Notes: generated by a model from the letters alone, not told the origin. A stretch of DNA of 64,000 nt from Aquilutibacter rugosus (GCF_036541335.1 NZ_JAZHBO010000002.1:868001-932000), one strand, 5' to 3'. Positions 42,072 through 51,629 are shown, counted from the stretch's first letter. Translations and numbers: made by a program.

Positions 42072-45000
42072 CTAGGGACGCGCCGCGTTCGATGCCGACA
42101 GCAGTCGCATCAGCACACTACGCAAAGCCAATGCGCGTATCGGTTTGCGTACCAGAGTCAGATCCAGCTCCTGACAGATGGATCGCACCTGATCGCTAAT
42201 ATCGGCAGTCAGAACCAATGTCGGCCTGTCGGGCATTTGCCTGATCAGTTTCCGATACAGATCAATACCGGTACGGCCATCGTCCAGATGGAAATCAAGC
42301 AGCCACACCGATGCATTCAACGCGGCCTGCGCGATGGGCTCTATTTGCGTACCGTCGAAGGCACTCACATCGTGCCCCCACTCCTGCAACATGGAAGTGA
42401 GCTGCTCGCGCGTCGGCTGATCGTTGTCCACCAGCAGGATCCGTGCACCCTCGGCAGTCTCGATCGGCGGTGCCGTCTGCTGCAATTGGTCTGTAATGCT
42501 CACGCGCACTGCAAAGGTAGAGCCGCGATTGGTTTCCGTGTGCAGCAGTAATTCATGTTCAAGCAGATCCGACAGCCCCTTCGCAATGGACAACCCCAGG
42601 CCCAATCCGCTGGCAGTCACGCCTTCGCCGCGGCGGAACTCATCAAAAATGATCGTGCGGTCCTGCTCCGGAATGCCGGGACCCTGATCGTGCACGGCGA
42701 GTTGCAGCGTTCCGTCCGTATCCGTAGTCGCCAGCAGACTCACAGTGCCCTGACCGGCGTAACGCGTTGCGTTGGCCAGAAAATTCTGCAGCACACGTCG
42801 CAGCAAGGTCGGATCGGTGCGAATCCACTCTTCGCTCGGGCGATAGACAAACTCCAGACCGTTGGCCTTGGCAATCGCAGAGAACTCGGCGGCCAACGGA
42901 TCCGTGACGTCGCGCGAAGGCAAGGTCCGCAATGCCGGTGTGAGCCCGCCGGATTTTAGTTTGGCGATATCGAGCAGACTTTGCAGCAGTTCGGTCGTCG
43001 AGTCTAGAGCGCCACGAACCTCGCGCACGCGCCCCAGGGGATCGGCTTCTGCATGATCCTTTCGGCGCAGCATTGACTCGAGTCCGTCCGTAAACAGCTG
43101 TGCCGCGTGCAATGGTTGCATCAGATCATGACCGACGGCCGTCATAAAGCGCGTTTTGGCTTCGTTGGCGAGCTCCGCTTCGCGCTTGGCTTGCTGCAGC
43201 ATTTCAGTCCGTTCGGCAACACGCGTCTCCAGCGTTTCATTGGCCAACGCCAGCTGACGTTGTGCCTGCCGGAATTGCGTCACGTCGGTATACGTCGCAA
43301 CGAACCCGCCACCCGGCATTGGCGTGCCGCGAATTTCGATCATGCTGCCGTCGGGGAATATGCGCTCCGTTAAATGCAATGTCCCTGCGCGCATATAGGC
43401 CAGACGACGTTCAACTGCCGCATCGAGTGCCGAACCGCTCAGTCCATGCGAGGCCTGCAGCGCTTCTCGGGTCAGATCCTCGATCGGGCGTCCTACACGC
43501 AGCAGCGCATCCGAAAATCCGAACAGCTCGGCATAGCGCGGATTCCACGCCACCAGTCGCAGATTGCGATCGACAACGCTGATGCCCTGACTCATGTTGC
43601 TCAGGGCCGCTTCGAGCAGCTGCTGATTGAAACGCAAACCGACCCGCGATTCGTCGACGATGCGCGCCACCTGCTCCACGCCTAAACCCTGGCGGTTATG
43701 TGCAGCCTCCAGCAGAATATTGGCCGAAGCGCTGCCTAGCACTTGACTCAGTTCCGCTTCGACCGACTCGCCCACTTCAGCCGGCACCGCGTCGCTGCCG
43801 TGGAGTCCTTCGAAGACTGCCTGCACGCGCGCAGGAGGAAGAAAGCGCGATGCCAACTCCCGCAAGGTGCGCACCTGCAGACCCCCGGCGCCGCGACGCT
43901 GTAGCGCATCGAATCGGCCGGACAAGCCGATTGTCAGACCGTAACTGACCAGCAGCGAGGTTGCGAGCCCACGCCCCAACGGCGACCAGCTATTCAATCC
44001 GAACCACACATTCGGATGTAACCATTCGATTGCGCTCGGGAATGCCGGCACCCGCATGACGTTGGGCAGCAGCACCAACCACGCCCACACCAGCAGGCCG
44101 GCAACAATGCCGATGCAGGCCGCCTGTGGTGCCACCTGCGGCCGCCACAGCGCCAACAGCAACACGGGCACGACCGGAACCATGGCCGAGAAGCTCAGGG
44201 CCCCTACGTCGGCCAGGACGGCGTTATTGTCGATGGCGCGCGCAAAGGCCCATGACAGCGCCATGACCACCAGAACGGCAGCGCGGCGGGCCAAAACCAC
44301 ATCGCGACGTAAGTCACCATCGGGACGTGTCCACCAGGACCCGCGCAGCACCGATGGCGAAACCCAATGGTTGATGATCATCAGGCTCAAGCTCAGTACG
44401 CTCACCACCACCATTCCGGTGGCTGCACCAAGTCCCCCGAGAAACGCGAGCAAGGCCACGCCATCATGGCCGGCATGCAGGGGCAGCGCCAAGACGAACA
44501 AATCCGGTGCAACGGTGGATGCTAGCGGGCCGGACAATCCGATCAGCGCGATGGGCAAAATCGGCAAGGCAATCAGCGCAAGATAGGCAGGCAACACCCA
44601 TCGGGCCTTGACCGTATCGCGTTCATCGCGAGCCTCGACCACGGCCATGTGGAACTGGTGCGGCTGGACGAACATTGCCATCGCACCCAGAATGATGAGT
44701 GGCCCAAATCCCAGAGTGCTGCGTTCCGGCAGGGTCTGCGCGGCATCGGGAATGCTCTCCGCACCACCAATGACCACAATCCCCACCAGCAGCATGGCCA
44801 TTAGTTTGAACAGGGATTCGAAGGCAATCGCGACCACCATGCCGCGGTTGTGCGCACTGGCATTTGCCTCGCGTGTGCCAAAGGCCATCGCAAACAGCGC
44901 CATTGCCAGGGCACCATAGAGTGAAATATCCGCATACCATGCCGAAGACCGCGCCGCCACATTGCCGCTCATGAGCACAGAGAAGCTGCCACTGACTGCA

Positions 45001-45404
45001 CGCAACTGCAATGCAATGTAAGGCACCATGCCGATCACCATCACCAGGGTGACCACGGCGGCCAAAGGTGCGCTCTTGCCGAGACGCGTGGCAATTAAGT
45101 CGGCCACCGATGTCGCATGGGTGCGACGGCCCAGGTCGACCAGACGGCGCATTAGCGGCAAGCCGAGCGTATAGAGCAAAATGGCGCCGATAAATGTAGG
45201 CGGAATCCACCAGCCCGAGCGGGCTGCCTGTGTCACCGTGCCGTAAAACGTCCACGAGGTGCAGTGAATTGCCAGCGACAAACCATAGATCAGCCACCAA
45301 TGCCGTGCAAACGCCGGTGGATAGCGTTGCGCCCATCGTGCCAGCGCGAACAGGCTAAGCAGCCAGCACACGCAGGCCATGGCAACGGTCAGCGGACTCA
45401 GCAT
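42072..45404 (-). CDS. sodium:solute symporter-domain hybrid histidine kinase, CrbS/MxtR-like
   Basis: A sensor kinase whose N-terminus (about 1-500) is a full sodium:solute symporter fold with roughly 13 membrane segments. Then follow a PAS region (about 620-730), a HisKA domain with phospho-acceptor His759 (VGHDLMQPL, the form typical of this group), an HATPase domain (NFLANATRY, DQGPGIPEQ, GLGLGLSIAKG) and a C-terminal receiver domain with Asp1037 (WLLDFHLDDG). Start chosen at 45404 because a terminator at 45444-45474 for the neighbouring gene lies inside the longer frame. Length 1110. Known homologues MxtR/CrbS control acetate use. Located between oligomer hydrolase and TonB receptor genes, so its signal might be 3-hydroxybutyrate or acetate; this is inference. 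Confidence 0.9.
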   Translation of the reverse strand: MLSPLTVAMACVCWLLSLFALARWAQRYPPAFARHWWLIYGLSLAIHCTSWTFYGTVTQAARSGWWIPPTFIGAILLYTLGLPLMRRLVDLGRRTHATSVADLIATRLGKSAPLAAVVTLVMVIGMVPYIALQLRAVSGSFSVLMSGNVAARSSAWYADISLYGALAMALFAMAFGTREANASAHNRGMVVAIAFESLFKLMAMLLVGIVVIGGAESIPDAAQTLPERSTLGFGPLIILGAMAMFVQPHQFHMAVVEARDERDTVKARWVLPAYLALIALPILPIALIGLSGPLASTVAPDLFVLALPLHAGHDGVALLAFLGGLGAATGMVVVSVLSLSLMIINHWVSPSVLRGSWWTRPDGDLRRDVVLARRAAVLVVMALSWAFARAIDNNAVLADVGALSFSAMVPVVPVLLLALWRPQVAPQAACIGIVAGLLVWAWLVLLPNVMRVPAFPSAIEWLHPNVWFGLNSWSPLGRGLATSLLVSYGLTIGLSGRFDALQRRGAGGLQVRTLRELASRFLPPARVQAVFEGLHGSDAVPAEVGESVEAELSQVLGSASANILLEAAHNRQGLGVEQVARIVDESRVGLRFNQQLLEAALSNMSQGISVVDRNLRLVAWNPRYAELFGFSDALLRVGRPIEDLTREALQASHGLSGSALDAAVERRLAYMRAGTLHLTERIFPDGSMIEIRGTPMPGGGFVATYTDVTQFRQAQRQLALANETLETRVAERTEMLQQAKREAELANEAKTRFMTAVGHDLMQPLHAAQLFTDGLESMLRRKDHAEADPLGRVREVRGALDSTTELLQSLLDIAKLKSGGLTPALRTLPSRDVTDPLAAEFSAIAKANGLEFVYRPSEEWIRTDPTLLRRVLQNFLANATRYAGQGTVSLLATTDTDGTLQLAVHDQGPGIPEQDRTIIFDEFRRGEGVTASGLGLGLSIAKGLSDLLEHELLLHTETNRGSTFAVRVSITDQLQQTAPPIETAEGARILLVDNDQPTREQLTSMLQEWGHDVSAFDGTQIEPIAQAALNASVWLLDFHLDDGRTGIDLYRKLIRQMPDRPTLVLTADISDQVRSICQELDLTLVRKPIRALALRSVLMRLLSASNAARP

Positions 45405-45443
45405 CGAAACAGGAATAGCGGCAGTCTCATCAGTACAGGATAC

Positions 45444-45474
45444 AAAAAAGCCCCGGCACAAAGGCCGGGGCCGT
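45444..45474 (-). terminator. terminator of the TonB receptor gene at 45498
   Basis: GCCCCGGC / GCCGGGGC hairpin with a T run on the minus strand, 24 bp after the receptor stop. It shows that the kinase gene begins downstream of it. Confidence 0.85.
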
Positions 45475-45497
45475 TTCACTTCAAGTCACTGCAACGA

Positions 45498-47735
45498 TCA
45501 GAAATCGTAGCGGACGGTCAGCGAGTACTGACGCGGCGCACCGTAGAAGCCGGTCAGCACACCGTAAGCGGCGATGTTATAGCCGGTGGTACGGTATTCT
45601 TCGTCAGTCAGGTTCGAGCCCTGCAGCGACACGGTCCATGGCTTCTTGCGCCAGATCAGACCGGCATTGACCAGGCCATACCCTTCCTGATAAATCGCCG
45701 GGCTCAGATCGGTGGTCGGCCAAACCGACGACTGATAGGTATAGCCGGCACGTGCGGTCAGTTCGCCACCGGCAATCATCGGCAGACGATGCTCGATGTT
45801 GAACGCACCGGAGAACTCAGGCGCATTGGTGAAATACTGCGTATCGGCAATATTGACGTTGCTGCTCATGAATTCCGTGTACTTGGAATCCATCCAGGCC
45901 AAGTTGCCGCTAATCAACCAGCGGTTCGAAGGCATCCATTGGTATTCCACTTCAAAGCCGTCGATCGTACCGGCACCGGCGTTGGTGAAGTCACCGAAGA
46001 AGCTCTTGGATCCGTTCGGCAGGGTGTACTCGGTGAACACGGACAGTTGGATGTCTTTGTACTTGTTATGGAAGTACGCGAAGTTCAGGAACAGGCTCTG
46101 ATCGAGCAGGCCCATCTTGGTACCGACTTCTAGGCTGTCGACCTGTTCGTCACGGAAGGGGTCGCCTGAACGCGGTACGGATGTGGTGTTGGCACGGATG
46201 TTGTAACCGCCGGACTTGAAGCCGCGTGTCGCCGACACATAGCCCATGATGTCCTGCGTGAAGTCGTAGTTGACTGCCAGTTTCGGCGACAGGTTCTTAA
46301 AGCGGATGGTCTTGTCGAAGTTGGCGGCAGTGCCCCACGAAGTCGTATAGTTCGGCGTGGTGTAGAACTTGTTGAGCGCGATGGCGTGTTTCTTTTCATC
46401 GGTCCAGCGTGCACCGATATCCAGTCCCAGACGTTCGGACAGATCAATCGACCAGTCGGTATAGACCGCAAAGCTGTCCGTAATCACCTTACCCTGCGTA
46501 TCGCCGAACAGCGGATTGGTGATGGTGGTTGCACCCAGCGGATTATGGAAGTAGTTCAGCACCTGGCCACCGGCTTCGCCGCTGAACATGTAGGCACCCA
46601 TGACACCGCGCGCGCGGCCACCGCCATCGTAATTGAGCTGCAGTTCGTTACTCAGCTGTTCGTCGCTGTAGAACGCATGCACGTCAACATACTTGCCGGG
46701 CAAGGTATCAAAGTCGATGTCAGTCGAGGTATCGGACTCCCGCTTGGCGATGACATACTTGGCAGTCCAGCTCGGATTCATACGCCAGGTTGCGGTGGCG
46801 CTGACACCCTTCATGCCGGTGTCATTGACGTTGCCCATGCCACTGCGGATGTCATAACGGCTGTCGAGCGGCTTATAGGTCGAATTCAGCGGGTTAACAG
46901 CCAGCATCTTCGCGCCGCGGACACCGGACTGATCGTCCATCCAGTCAAAGGCCAGCTTAATGTCAAAGTCATCGCTGACGAAGGCACCGAGTTCACCGCG
47001 CAGCGCCAGGATTTCCTTGTCGCTCACCGGCTGACCGTTGGTCAGGTTGGTACCGAAGCCATCGCGATGCAGACTGGCAACGCTCAAGCGGGCACGCAGT
47101 GCATCGGTGCCCAGGATTGGACCGCCGATGGCGCCCTTCACATCGAGCTGACCGTAGTTGCCGACGGTTACCGAACCGAAACCGTTAGTCGTCTTAGGCA
47201 GTTCCTTGGAGATGTACTTGATCGCACCGCCAATTGTGTTCTTGCCGTACAGCGTGCCTTGCGGGCCGCGCAGCACTTCGATGCGTTCAACGTCGAACAC
47301 GTCCAGCAATGCACCCTGCGGACGGGCGATGTACACGTCATCCAGATAAATACCGACACCGGGGTCCACACCCCACAACGGATCGGATTGGCCGATGCCG
47401 CGAATGTACGCAGTGACGGTGCTGCTGGAACCGCGAGCGGCGTAGACCGTCAGGTTAGGGACTTGAGCATCAAGATCACCCAGGTCCTGCACGTTCAAGG
47501 TCTCCAGGCGCTCCGGCGTAAAGGCCGTAACTGCGACCGGCACTTCCTGCAGCGTTTCATCGCGCTTACGAGCTGATACAGTGACTTTACCGAGCGACTT
47601 GACGCTGGAGCTGTCGTCTGCGGTCGTTTCCTTATCGGAAGAGGCGGCTTGGGACTCTTGGGCATAGACCGGCGTGGCCAAGGCGCCTAGAACGGCCAGA
47701 CACAAGGCATGGCGGGCGGGGCTGCGACGAAACAT
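45498..47735 (-). CDS. TonB-dependent receptor of the 3-hydroxybutyrate-linked locus
   Basis: An outer-membrane TonB-dependent transporter. The 745-residue product has a signal peptide (about 1-25, ending PVYAQ), a plug domain (about 50-180) with VTVSARKRDETLQ, IRGIGQSDPL, VYIARPQGALLDVFD and RGPQGTLYGKNTIGGAI, and a 22-strand barrel ending in the terminal phenylalanine YDF. The plug sequence KRDETLQEVPVAVTAF is of the type common in Xanthomonas and Caulobacter receptors for carbohydrates or other carbon sources. Substrate is not known; the adjacent divergent GntP permease and the 3HB-oligomer hydrolase suggest small hydroxyacid oligomers. It is upstream, on the same strand, of the hybrid kinase but separated by a terminator. 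Confidence 0.9.
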   Translation of the reverse strand: MFRRSPARHALCLAVLGALATPVYAQESQAASSDKETTADDSSSVKSLGKVTVSARKRDETLQEVPVAVTAFTPERLETLNVQDLGDLDAQVPNLTVYAARGSSSTVTAYIRGIGQSDPLWGVDPGVGIYLDDVYIARPQGALLDVFDVERIEVLRGPQGTLYGKNTIGGAIKYISKELPKTTNGFGSVTVGNYGQLDVKGAIGGPILGTDALRARLSVASLHRDGFGTNLTNGQPVSDKEILALRGELGAFVSDDFDIKLAFDWMDDQSGVRGAKMLAVNPLNSTYKPLDSRYDIRSGMGNVNDTGMKGVSATATWRMNPSWTAKYVIAKRESDTSTDIDFDTLPGKYVDVHAFYSDEQLSNELQLNYDGGGRARGVMGAYMFSGEAGGQVLNYFHNPLGATTITNPLFGDTQGKVITDSFAVYTDWSIDLSERLGLDIGARWTDEKKHAIALNKFYTTPNYTTSWGTAANFDKTIRFKNLSPKLAVNYDFTQDIMGYVSATRGFKSGGYNIRANTTSVPRSGDPFRDEQVDSLEVGTKMGLLDQSLFLNFAYFHNKYKDIQLSVFTEYTLPNGSKSFFGDFTNAGAGTIDGFEVEYQWMPSNRWLISGNLAWMDSKYTEFMSSNVNIADTQYFTNAPEFSGAFNIEHRLPMIAGGELTARAGYTYQSSVWPTTDLSPAIYQEGYGLVNAGLIWRKKPWTVSLQGSNLTDEEYRTTGYNIAAYGVLTGFYGAPRQYSLTVRYDF

Positions 47736-47897
47736 TGGAACTACCTCGTATCGTTGACGATTGAATTTCCGCCGGAATCGGCGGGCATGACCACAACTTA
47801 ACGAAATTTGCAGGTTTCGACAGTTGTCCTTTTGTCCAATGTGCGGACCGGGACCCGCGCTTGAAACTGGGGGTCGCCTTTTGTCTCGGACGCCTGT
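47736..47897. promoter_or_regulatory. divergent promoter region, receptor and permease, with inverted repeat
   Basis: The 162 bp between the divergently transcribed receptor and permease genes hold CCGCCG-GAAT-CGGCGG, a perfect 6-bp inverted repeat at 47769-47784, plus a short direct repeat of TTGTCC near 47824-47836. Such a site could be an operator for the CrbR-like regulator or a 5' hairpin for the receptor transcript. No clear -35/-10 pair was fixed. Confidence 0.4.
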
Positions 47898-49292
47898 ATG
47901 TCCTTCCTGATTGTTTTAGCTGCCCTGTGTTTCCTGATGTGGATCGCGTACCGCGGCCACAGTGTGATCCTGTTTGCGCCCCTGGTGGCGCTAGGAGCGG
48001 TTGCACTGACAGACCCGTCCTTAGTCGCCCCCATGTTCAGTGGACTGTTCATGGACAAGATGGTCGGCTTCCTTAAGAACTACTTCCCCGTGTTTCTGCT
48101 GGGTGCAGTGTTCGGCAAAGTCATTGAGCTGTCCGGATTCTCGCGCTCCATCGTTGCAGGTTCCATCCGATTGCTCGGCGAATCCCGCGCCATCTTATCC
48201 ATTGTGGCGGTATGCGCCCTGCTCACCTACGGCGGCGTCTCGCTATTCGTGGTTGTGTTTGCGGTGTACCCGTTTGCGGCGGAGCTGTTCCGACAGAGCG
48301 GCATTCCTAAGCGTCTGATTCCCGGCACCATCGCGCTCGGTGCCTTTACCTTCACGATGGATGCACTGCCCGGTACGCCGCAGATCCAGAACATCATCCC
48401 CACCACGTTCTTCGGTACCGATGGCTGGGCGGCTCCGGTTCTGGGTGTTGCAGGTTCCATCTTCATCCTGATTGTCGGTCTGACTTATCTGGAATGGCGT
48501 CGCCGCCAAGCCAAGAATGCGGGCGAAGGCTATGGCGACCCCGCAACCCTGGTCAATGAGCCCGACACCGCCGCAGATACCACACTCAGCCATCCGCTGA
48601 TTGCACTGCTGCCCTTAATTGCCGTTGGTGTCGTCAACAAGTTGCTCACGCAGTGGATTCCGACCCATTACGGTAAGGAGACATCCTTTATCCCCGCAGT
48701 CATGGGTCAGACCGCACCGGTAGTGCAGGAAACATCCAAGCTGGCTGCTATCTGGGCTGTTGAGGGCGCACTGATTGTCGGCATTCTGCTGGTGTTTGCA
48801 TTTGCCGGCAAACGCGTCATGACGCAGTTTGCGAGCGGCAGTAAAGCTGCGATCGGCGGTGCGCTCCTCGCCGCAATGAATACGGCCTCCGAATACGGCT
48901 TCGGTGCGGTGATCGCTGCATTGCCCGGCTTCCTGGTCGTAGCGAACGCGCTGAACGCCATCCCTAATCCGTTAGTCAACGAAGCCATCACCGTGACCGC
49001 GCTAGCCGGTATTACAGGCTCTGCATCCGGCGGTCTGTCCATTGCCCTGGCCGCGATGTCCGAATCATTCATTGCGAACGCCAATGCTGCAGGCATTCCT
49101 ATGGACGTCCTGCACCGCGTTGCGTCCATGGCCTCCGGCGGTATGGATACCCTGCCGCACAATGGCGCGGTGATCACGTTGCTGGCAGTTACCGGCCTGA
49201 CCCATCGCCAAGCCTACAAGGATGTCTTTGCCATCACGATCATTAAAACCATGGCGGTGTTTGTGGTGATCGCGCTGTATTACCTGCTGTAA
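47898..49292 (+). CDS. GntP-family permease, probable D-3-hydroxybutyrate or hydroxyacid transporter
   Basis: GntP permeases move gluconate and related organic acids; one subgroup is annotated as D-beta-hydroxybutyrate permease. The 464-residue product has about 12 hydrophobic segments, starts MSFLIVLAALCFLMWIAYRG, has the family-specific GGVSLFVVVFAVYPFA, LPGTPQIQNIIPTTFFGT (about 154-171) and the C-terminal ASGGMDTLPHNGAVI (about 413-427). The TFFGT.. and DTLPHNGA blocks fit the hydroxybutyrate-type members rather than gluconate permeases. It is divergent from the TonB receptor, so import across both membranes would be co-regulated. Confidence 0.86.
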   Translation: MSFLIVLAALCFLMWIAYRGHSVILFAPLVALGAVALTDPSLVAPMFSGLFMDKMVGFLKNYFPVFLLGAVFGKVIELSGFSRSIVAGSIRLLGESRAILSIVAVCALLTYGGVSLFVVVFAVYPFAAELFRQSGIPKRLIPGTIALGAFTFTMDALPGTPQIQNIIPTTFFGTDGWAAPVLGVAGSIFILIVGLTYLEWRRRQAKNAGEGYGDPATLVNEPDTAADTTLSHPLIALLPLIAVGVVNKLLTQWIPTHYGKETSFIPAVMGQTAPVVQETSKLAAIWAVEGALIVGILLVFAFAGKRVMTQFASGSKAAIGGALLAAMNTASEYGFGAVIAALPGFLVVANALNAIPNPLVNEAITVTALAGITGSASGGLSIALAAMSESFIANANAAGIPMDVLHRVASMASGGMDTLPHNGAVITLLAVTGLTHRQAYKDVFAITIIKTMAVFVVIALYYLL

Positions 49293-49312
49293 CCGACCGT
49301 TCCGACCGGTAC

Positions 49313-49342
49313 AAAAAAGGCGACCCTCGGGTCGCCTTTTCT
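49313..49342. terminator. bidirectional terminator between GntP permease and ppiD
   Basis: AAAAGGCGACC CTC GGGTCGCCTTTT with A and T runs on both sides between convergent genes. Confidence 0.85.
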
Positions 49343-49360
49343 GTTTCGTTCGAATCAAGC

Positions 49361-51331
49361 TCAGAGATTGCGGTCAAACACCGTCACCTTAACGTGACTG
49401 CGCTTGGCACGAATGAAGCTACGCACCTCTTCGATGCCGCGCCCCATACCGAACTGCTGCAGCAGCTGATTACGCATGGCCGGAGTGTACTGCGAGGTAT
49501 CACCCGGTGTGACCTTGCGCAATTCCACCAGCATCGGCTGACCGTTGGTCAAGGTAAACACCTTGACTGCTGCGGCGCCCTTAGCCGACGCCGGAATCGC
49601 AAAAATCGCCTCGGACATCTTGGAGTCCAGACCTTGCGCCTGACGCGGCACGCCGTTCAGAACGCGCATCGGCAAACCGGCAGTTGCGCCGGCGACCGGC
49701 GAACCGGCCTTGATCTTGGCCATGATGGCATTCGCCTTGGTCATAGCGACCTTGTTGGCGCGCTCAAGACGCACTTGCGCGATGATCTCGTCGCGCACCT
49801 TAGCCAGAGGCAACGTCGCCGCCGGCTGGTGTGCGGTGACTCGCAGCAGCATCTTCTGGGTGGGCGACAGATCAATCGGATCACCGACAGCCTTGTCCTT
49901 GATCAGCGATTCCTTAAAGGCTTCGCGCTTGACCGCCGGAGTGGCAAATACGCCCTCGTTGGAGGAGCGCAACAGCGGACCCGCCGTTACCACAGTTAGA
50001 CCGTTGGCTGTGGCGGGTGTCTTCAGATCCTGCGGATTGCTGTACACCGCATCGAGCACCTTACCGGTGACCGTGTTGAGGTTACGTGCAGCGTTGGCCT
50101 TATGGAGCTCAGCAGCAATCTCGGCCTTTACCTGCTCGAACGAACGCGCGTTGGAGGCGTTGATCTTGCGCAGCTGAATGACGTGCCAGCCGAAGTCGGT
50201 CTTGACCGGCTTGGAGATGCCGGCAGCAGTCATCGAGAACAGAGCCGTATCAAATGCGGCCGGCATGGTGCCCTTGCCTACGGCACCCAAGCTACCGCCC
50301 TGCGCCTTAGAACCCGTGTCTTCGGACTTTGCCTTAGCCACTGCGGCAAAGTCAGCACCTGCCGCCGTCACCTCGGCATAGATCGCATCAATCTTGCGCT
50401 TGGCTTCGTCCTGCTGGTCCTTGCCGGCGTTGGCCGGCAGGTTCACCAGAATGTGCGACGCTTCGCGCGTTTCAGTACCGGTGTACTTGGCAATGTCCTT
50501 GTCGTACTGGGCGCGGATCTGCGCTTCGGTTACCGGTGCCGGCGGCGGCAACTTGGCCGCGTCTATAATCACGTATTCGAGATTGACGCTCTCCGGTGCC
50601 TGCAGCTGACCTTTGTGAGTGTCGTACCAGGTCTTGATTTCGGCATCAGTAACAGCTGCAGTATCGGCAACTGTCGGCACGGCAATCAGTGCTGCATCGC
50701 GAGTCTCACCGCTGAGCTTGAGGAGATTGTCGAGCTCCTTGGGCGTGACGAACGAACTCGTCGCCAGCTGCTCGGTCAGCAGACGTTCCTGCAGGTTGTC
50801 ACGGATCACCTGCTCAAACTGACGCGGCGTCTGCGGCGGACTCAATGTTCGCAGGCCCATGATGTACGCATTGGAATCGAACTTACCGTCGGCACCGATA
50901 AAGGCCGGGATCGTCATGATTTCCTTTTGCACCTGACCGTCGCTGATACCCATGCCGGCAGCAGTCGCACTGAGCGCACCGATCTTCTCATCGATCATGC
51001 GCTCCAGAATTTCACGCTTGTTTTCAGCACTGTCAAATGCGATGGCATCGAAGGCCTCGCCCTCGGCTTCACGTTGTGCCTGACGCTCACGCTCCAGACG
51101 CGAGCGGAACTCGTCCTGAGAGATTTCGGCATGATCGTACAGCATGCTGACCGGCCAGAACTTAGGGGCGCCGGGCCAGTAGGATGGCGGCGTATCAATA
51201 CGGGCGACAGCAGTGGAGCCGCCGCCGACGTTGTACTGGTCAATACCAAAGATGGCAAACGGAACGATTAGCAGACCGAGGATGACGGTCGCGAACCAAC
51301 CCGTGGATTTATCTCGCAAAAATTGCAGCAT
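49361..51331 (-). CDS. ppiD: periplasmic peptidyl-prolyl isomerase / chaperone PpiD
   Basis: PpiD is an inner-membrane-anchored chaperone near the Sec translocon. The ATG at 51331 (MLQFLRDKSTGW) gives 656 residues; a GTG four codons earlier is possible. It has one N-terminal membrane segment (about 13-30), a SurA-N-like domain (about 100-250), a parvulin domain (about 265-365) including REASHILVNLP and FGWHVIQLRKI, and a C-terminal chaperone domain. The residues that line the parvulin active site are only partly clear, as is usual in PpiD, which is weak as an isomerase. It lies after tRNA-Asp, as in Xanthomonas-type genomes, ending at a terminator. Confidence 0.94.
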   Translation of the reverse strand: MLQFLRDKSTGWFATVILGLLIVPFAIFGIDQYNVGGGSTAVARIDTPPSYWPGAPKFWPVSMLYDHAEISQDEFRSRLERERQAQREAEGEAFDAIAFDSAENKREILERMIDEKIGALSATAAGMGISDGQVQKEIMTIPAFIGADGKFDSNAYIMGLRTLSPPQTPRQFEQVIRDNLQERLLTEQLATSSFVTPKELDNLLKLSGETRDAALIAVPTVADTAAVTDAEIKTWYDTHKGQLQAPESVNLEYVIIDAAKLPPPAPVTEAQIRAQYDKDIAKYTGTETREASHILVNLPANAGKDQQDEAKRKIDAIYAEVTAAGADFAAVAKAKSEDTGSKAQGGSLGAVGKGTMPAAFDTALFSMTAAGISKPVKTDFGWHVIQLRKINASNARSFEQVKAEIAAELHKANAARNLNTVTGKVLDAVYSNPQDLKTPATANGLTVVTAGPLLRSSNEGVFATPAVKREAFKESLIKDKAVGDPIDLSPTQKMLLRVTAHQPAATLPLAKVRDEIIAQVRLERANKVAMTKANAIMAKIKAGSPVAGATAGLPMRVLNGVPRQAQGLDSKMSEAIFAIPASAKGAAAVKVFTLTNGQPMLVELRKVTPGDTSQYTPAMRNQLLQQFGMGRGIEEVRSFIRAKRSHVKVTVFDRNL

Positions 51332-51398
51332 GTGGAAGCGCACAGTCCGATGAACGAATCGGTCATTTTAGCGCACCTTCGCCCCGGACCCGCGAGCA

Positions 51399-51434
51399 CA
51401 AAAAAACAAGCCCCGCTACGAAGAGCGGGGCTTG
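51399..51434 (-). terminator. terminator after tRNA-Asp
   Basis: CAAGCCCCGCT / AGCGGGGCTTG stem with a T run on the minus strand ends the tRNA-Val/tRNA-Asp transcript. Confidence 0.85.
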
Positions 51435-51443
51435 CAGAATAAA

Positions 51444-51520
51444 TGGCGGAGTGGACGGGACTCGAACCCGCGACCTCCGGCGTGACAGGCCAGCATTCTA
51501 ACCAACTGAACTACCACTCC
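51444..51520 (-). tRNA. tRNA-Asp (GTC)
   Basis: 77 nt, acceptor GGAGTGG / CCACTCC, anticodon loop CTGTCAC reading GTC (Asp), T arm GGGTTCGAGTCCC, CCA encoded. It follows tRNA-Val by about 110 bp with an AT-rich spacer. Confidence 0.97.
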
Positions 51521-51629
51521 GCGCGCCTGACAATGTTGCCATCAGGTAAGGTTGACTATTCTGCCAAAGGATCTGGCATTTGTAAAGCCCTTAGGAAAAC
51601 TTTTTTACATTGTTCCTAAGTTTTTTATT

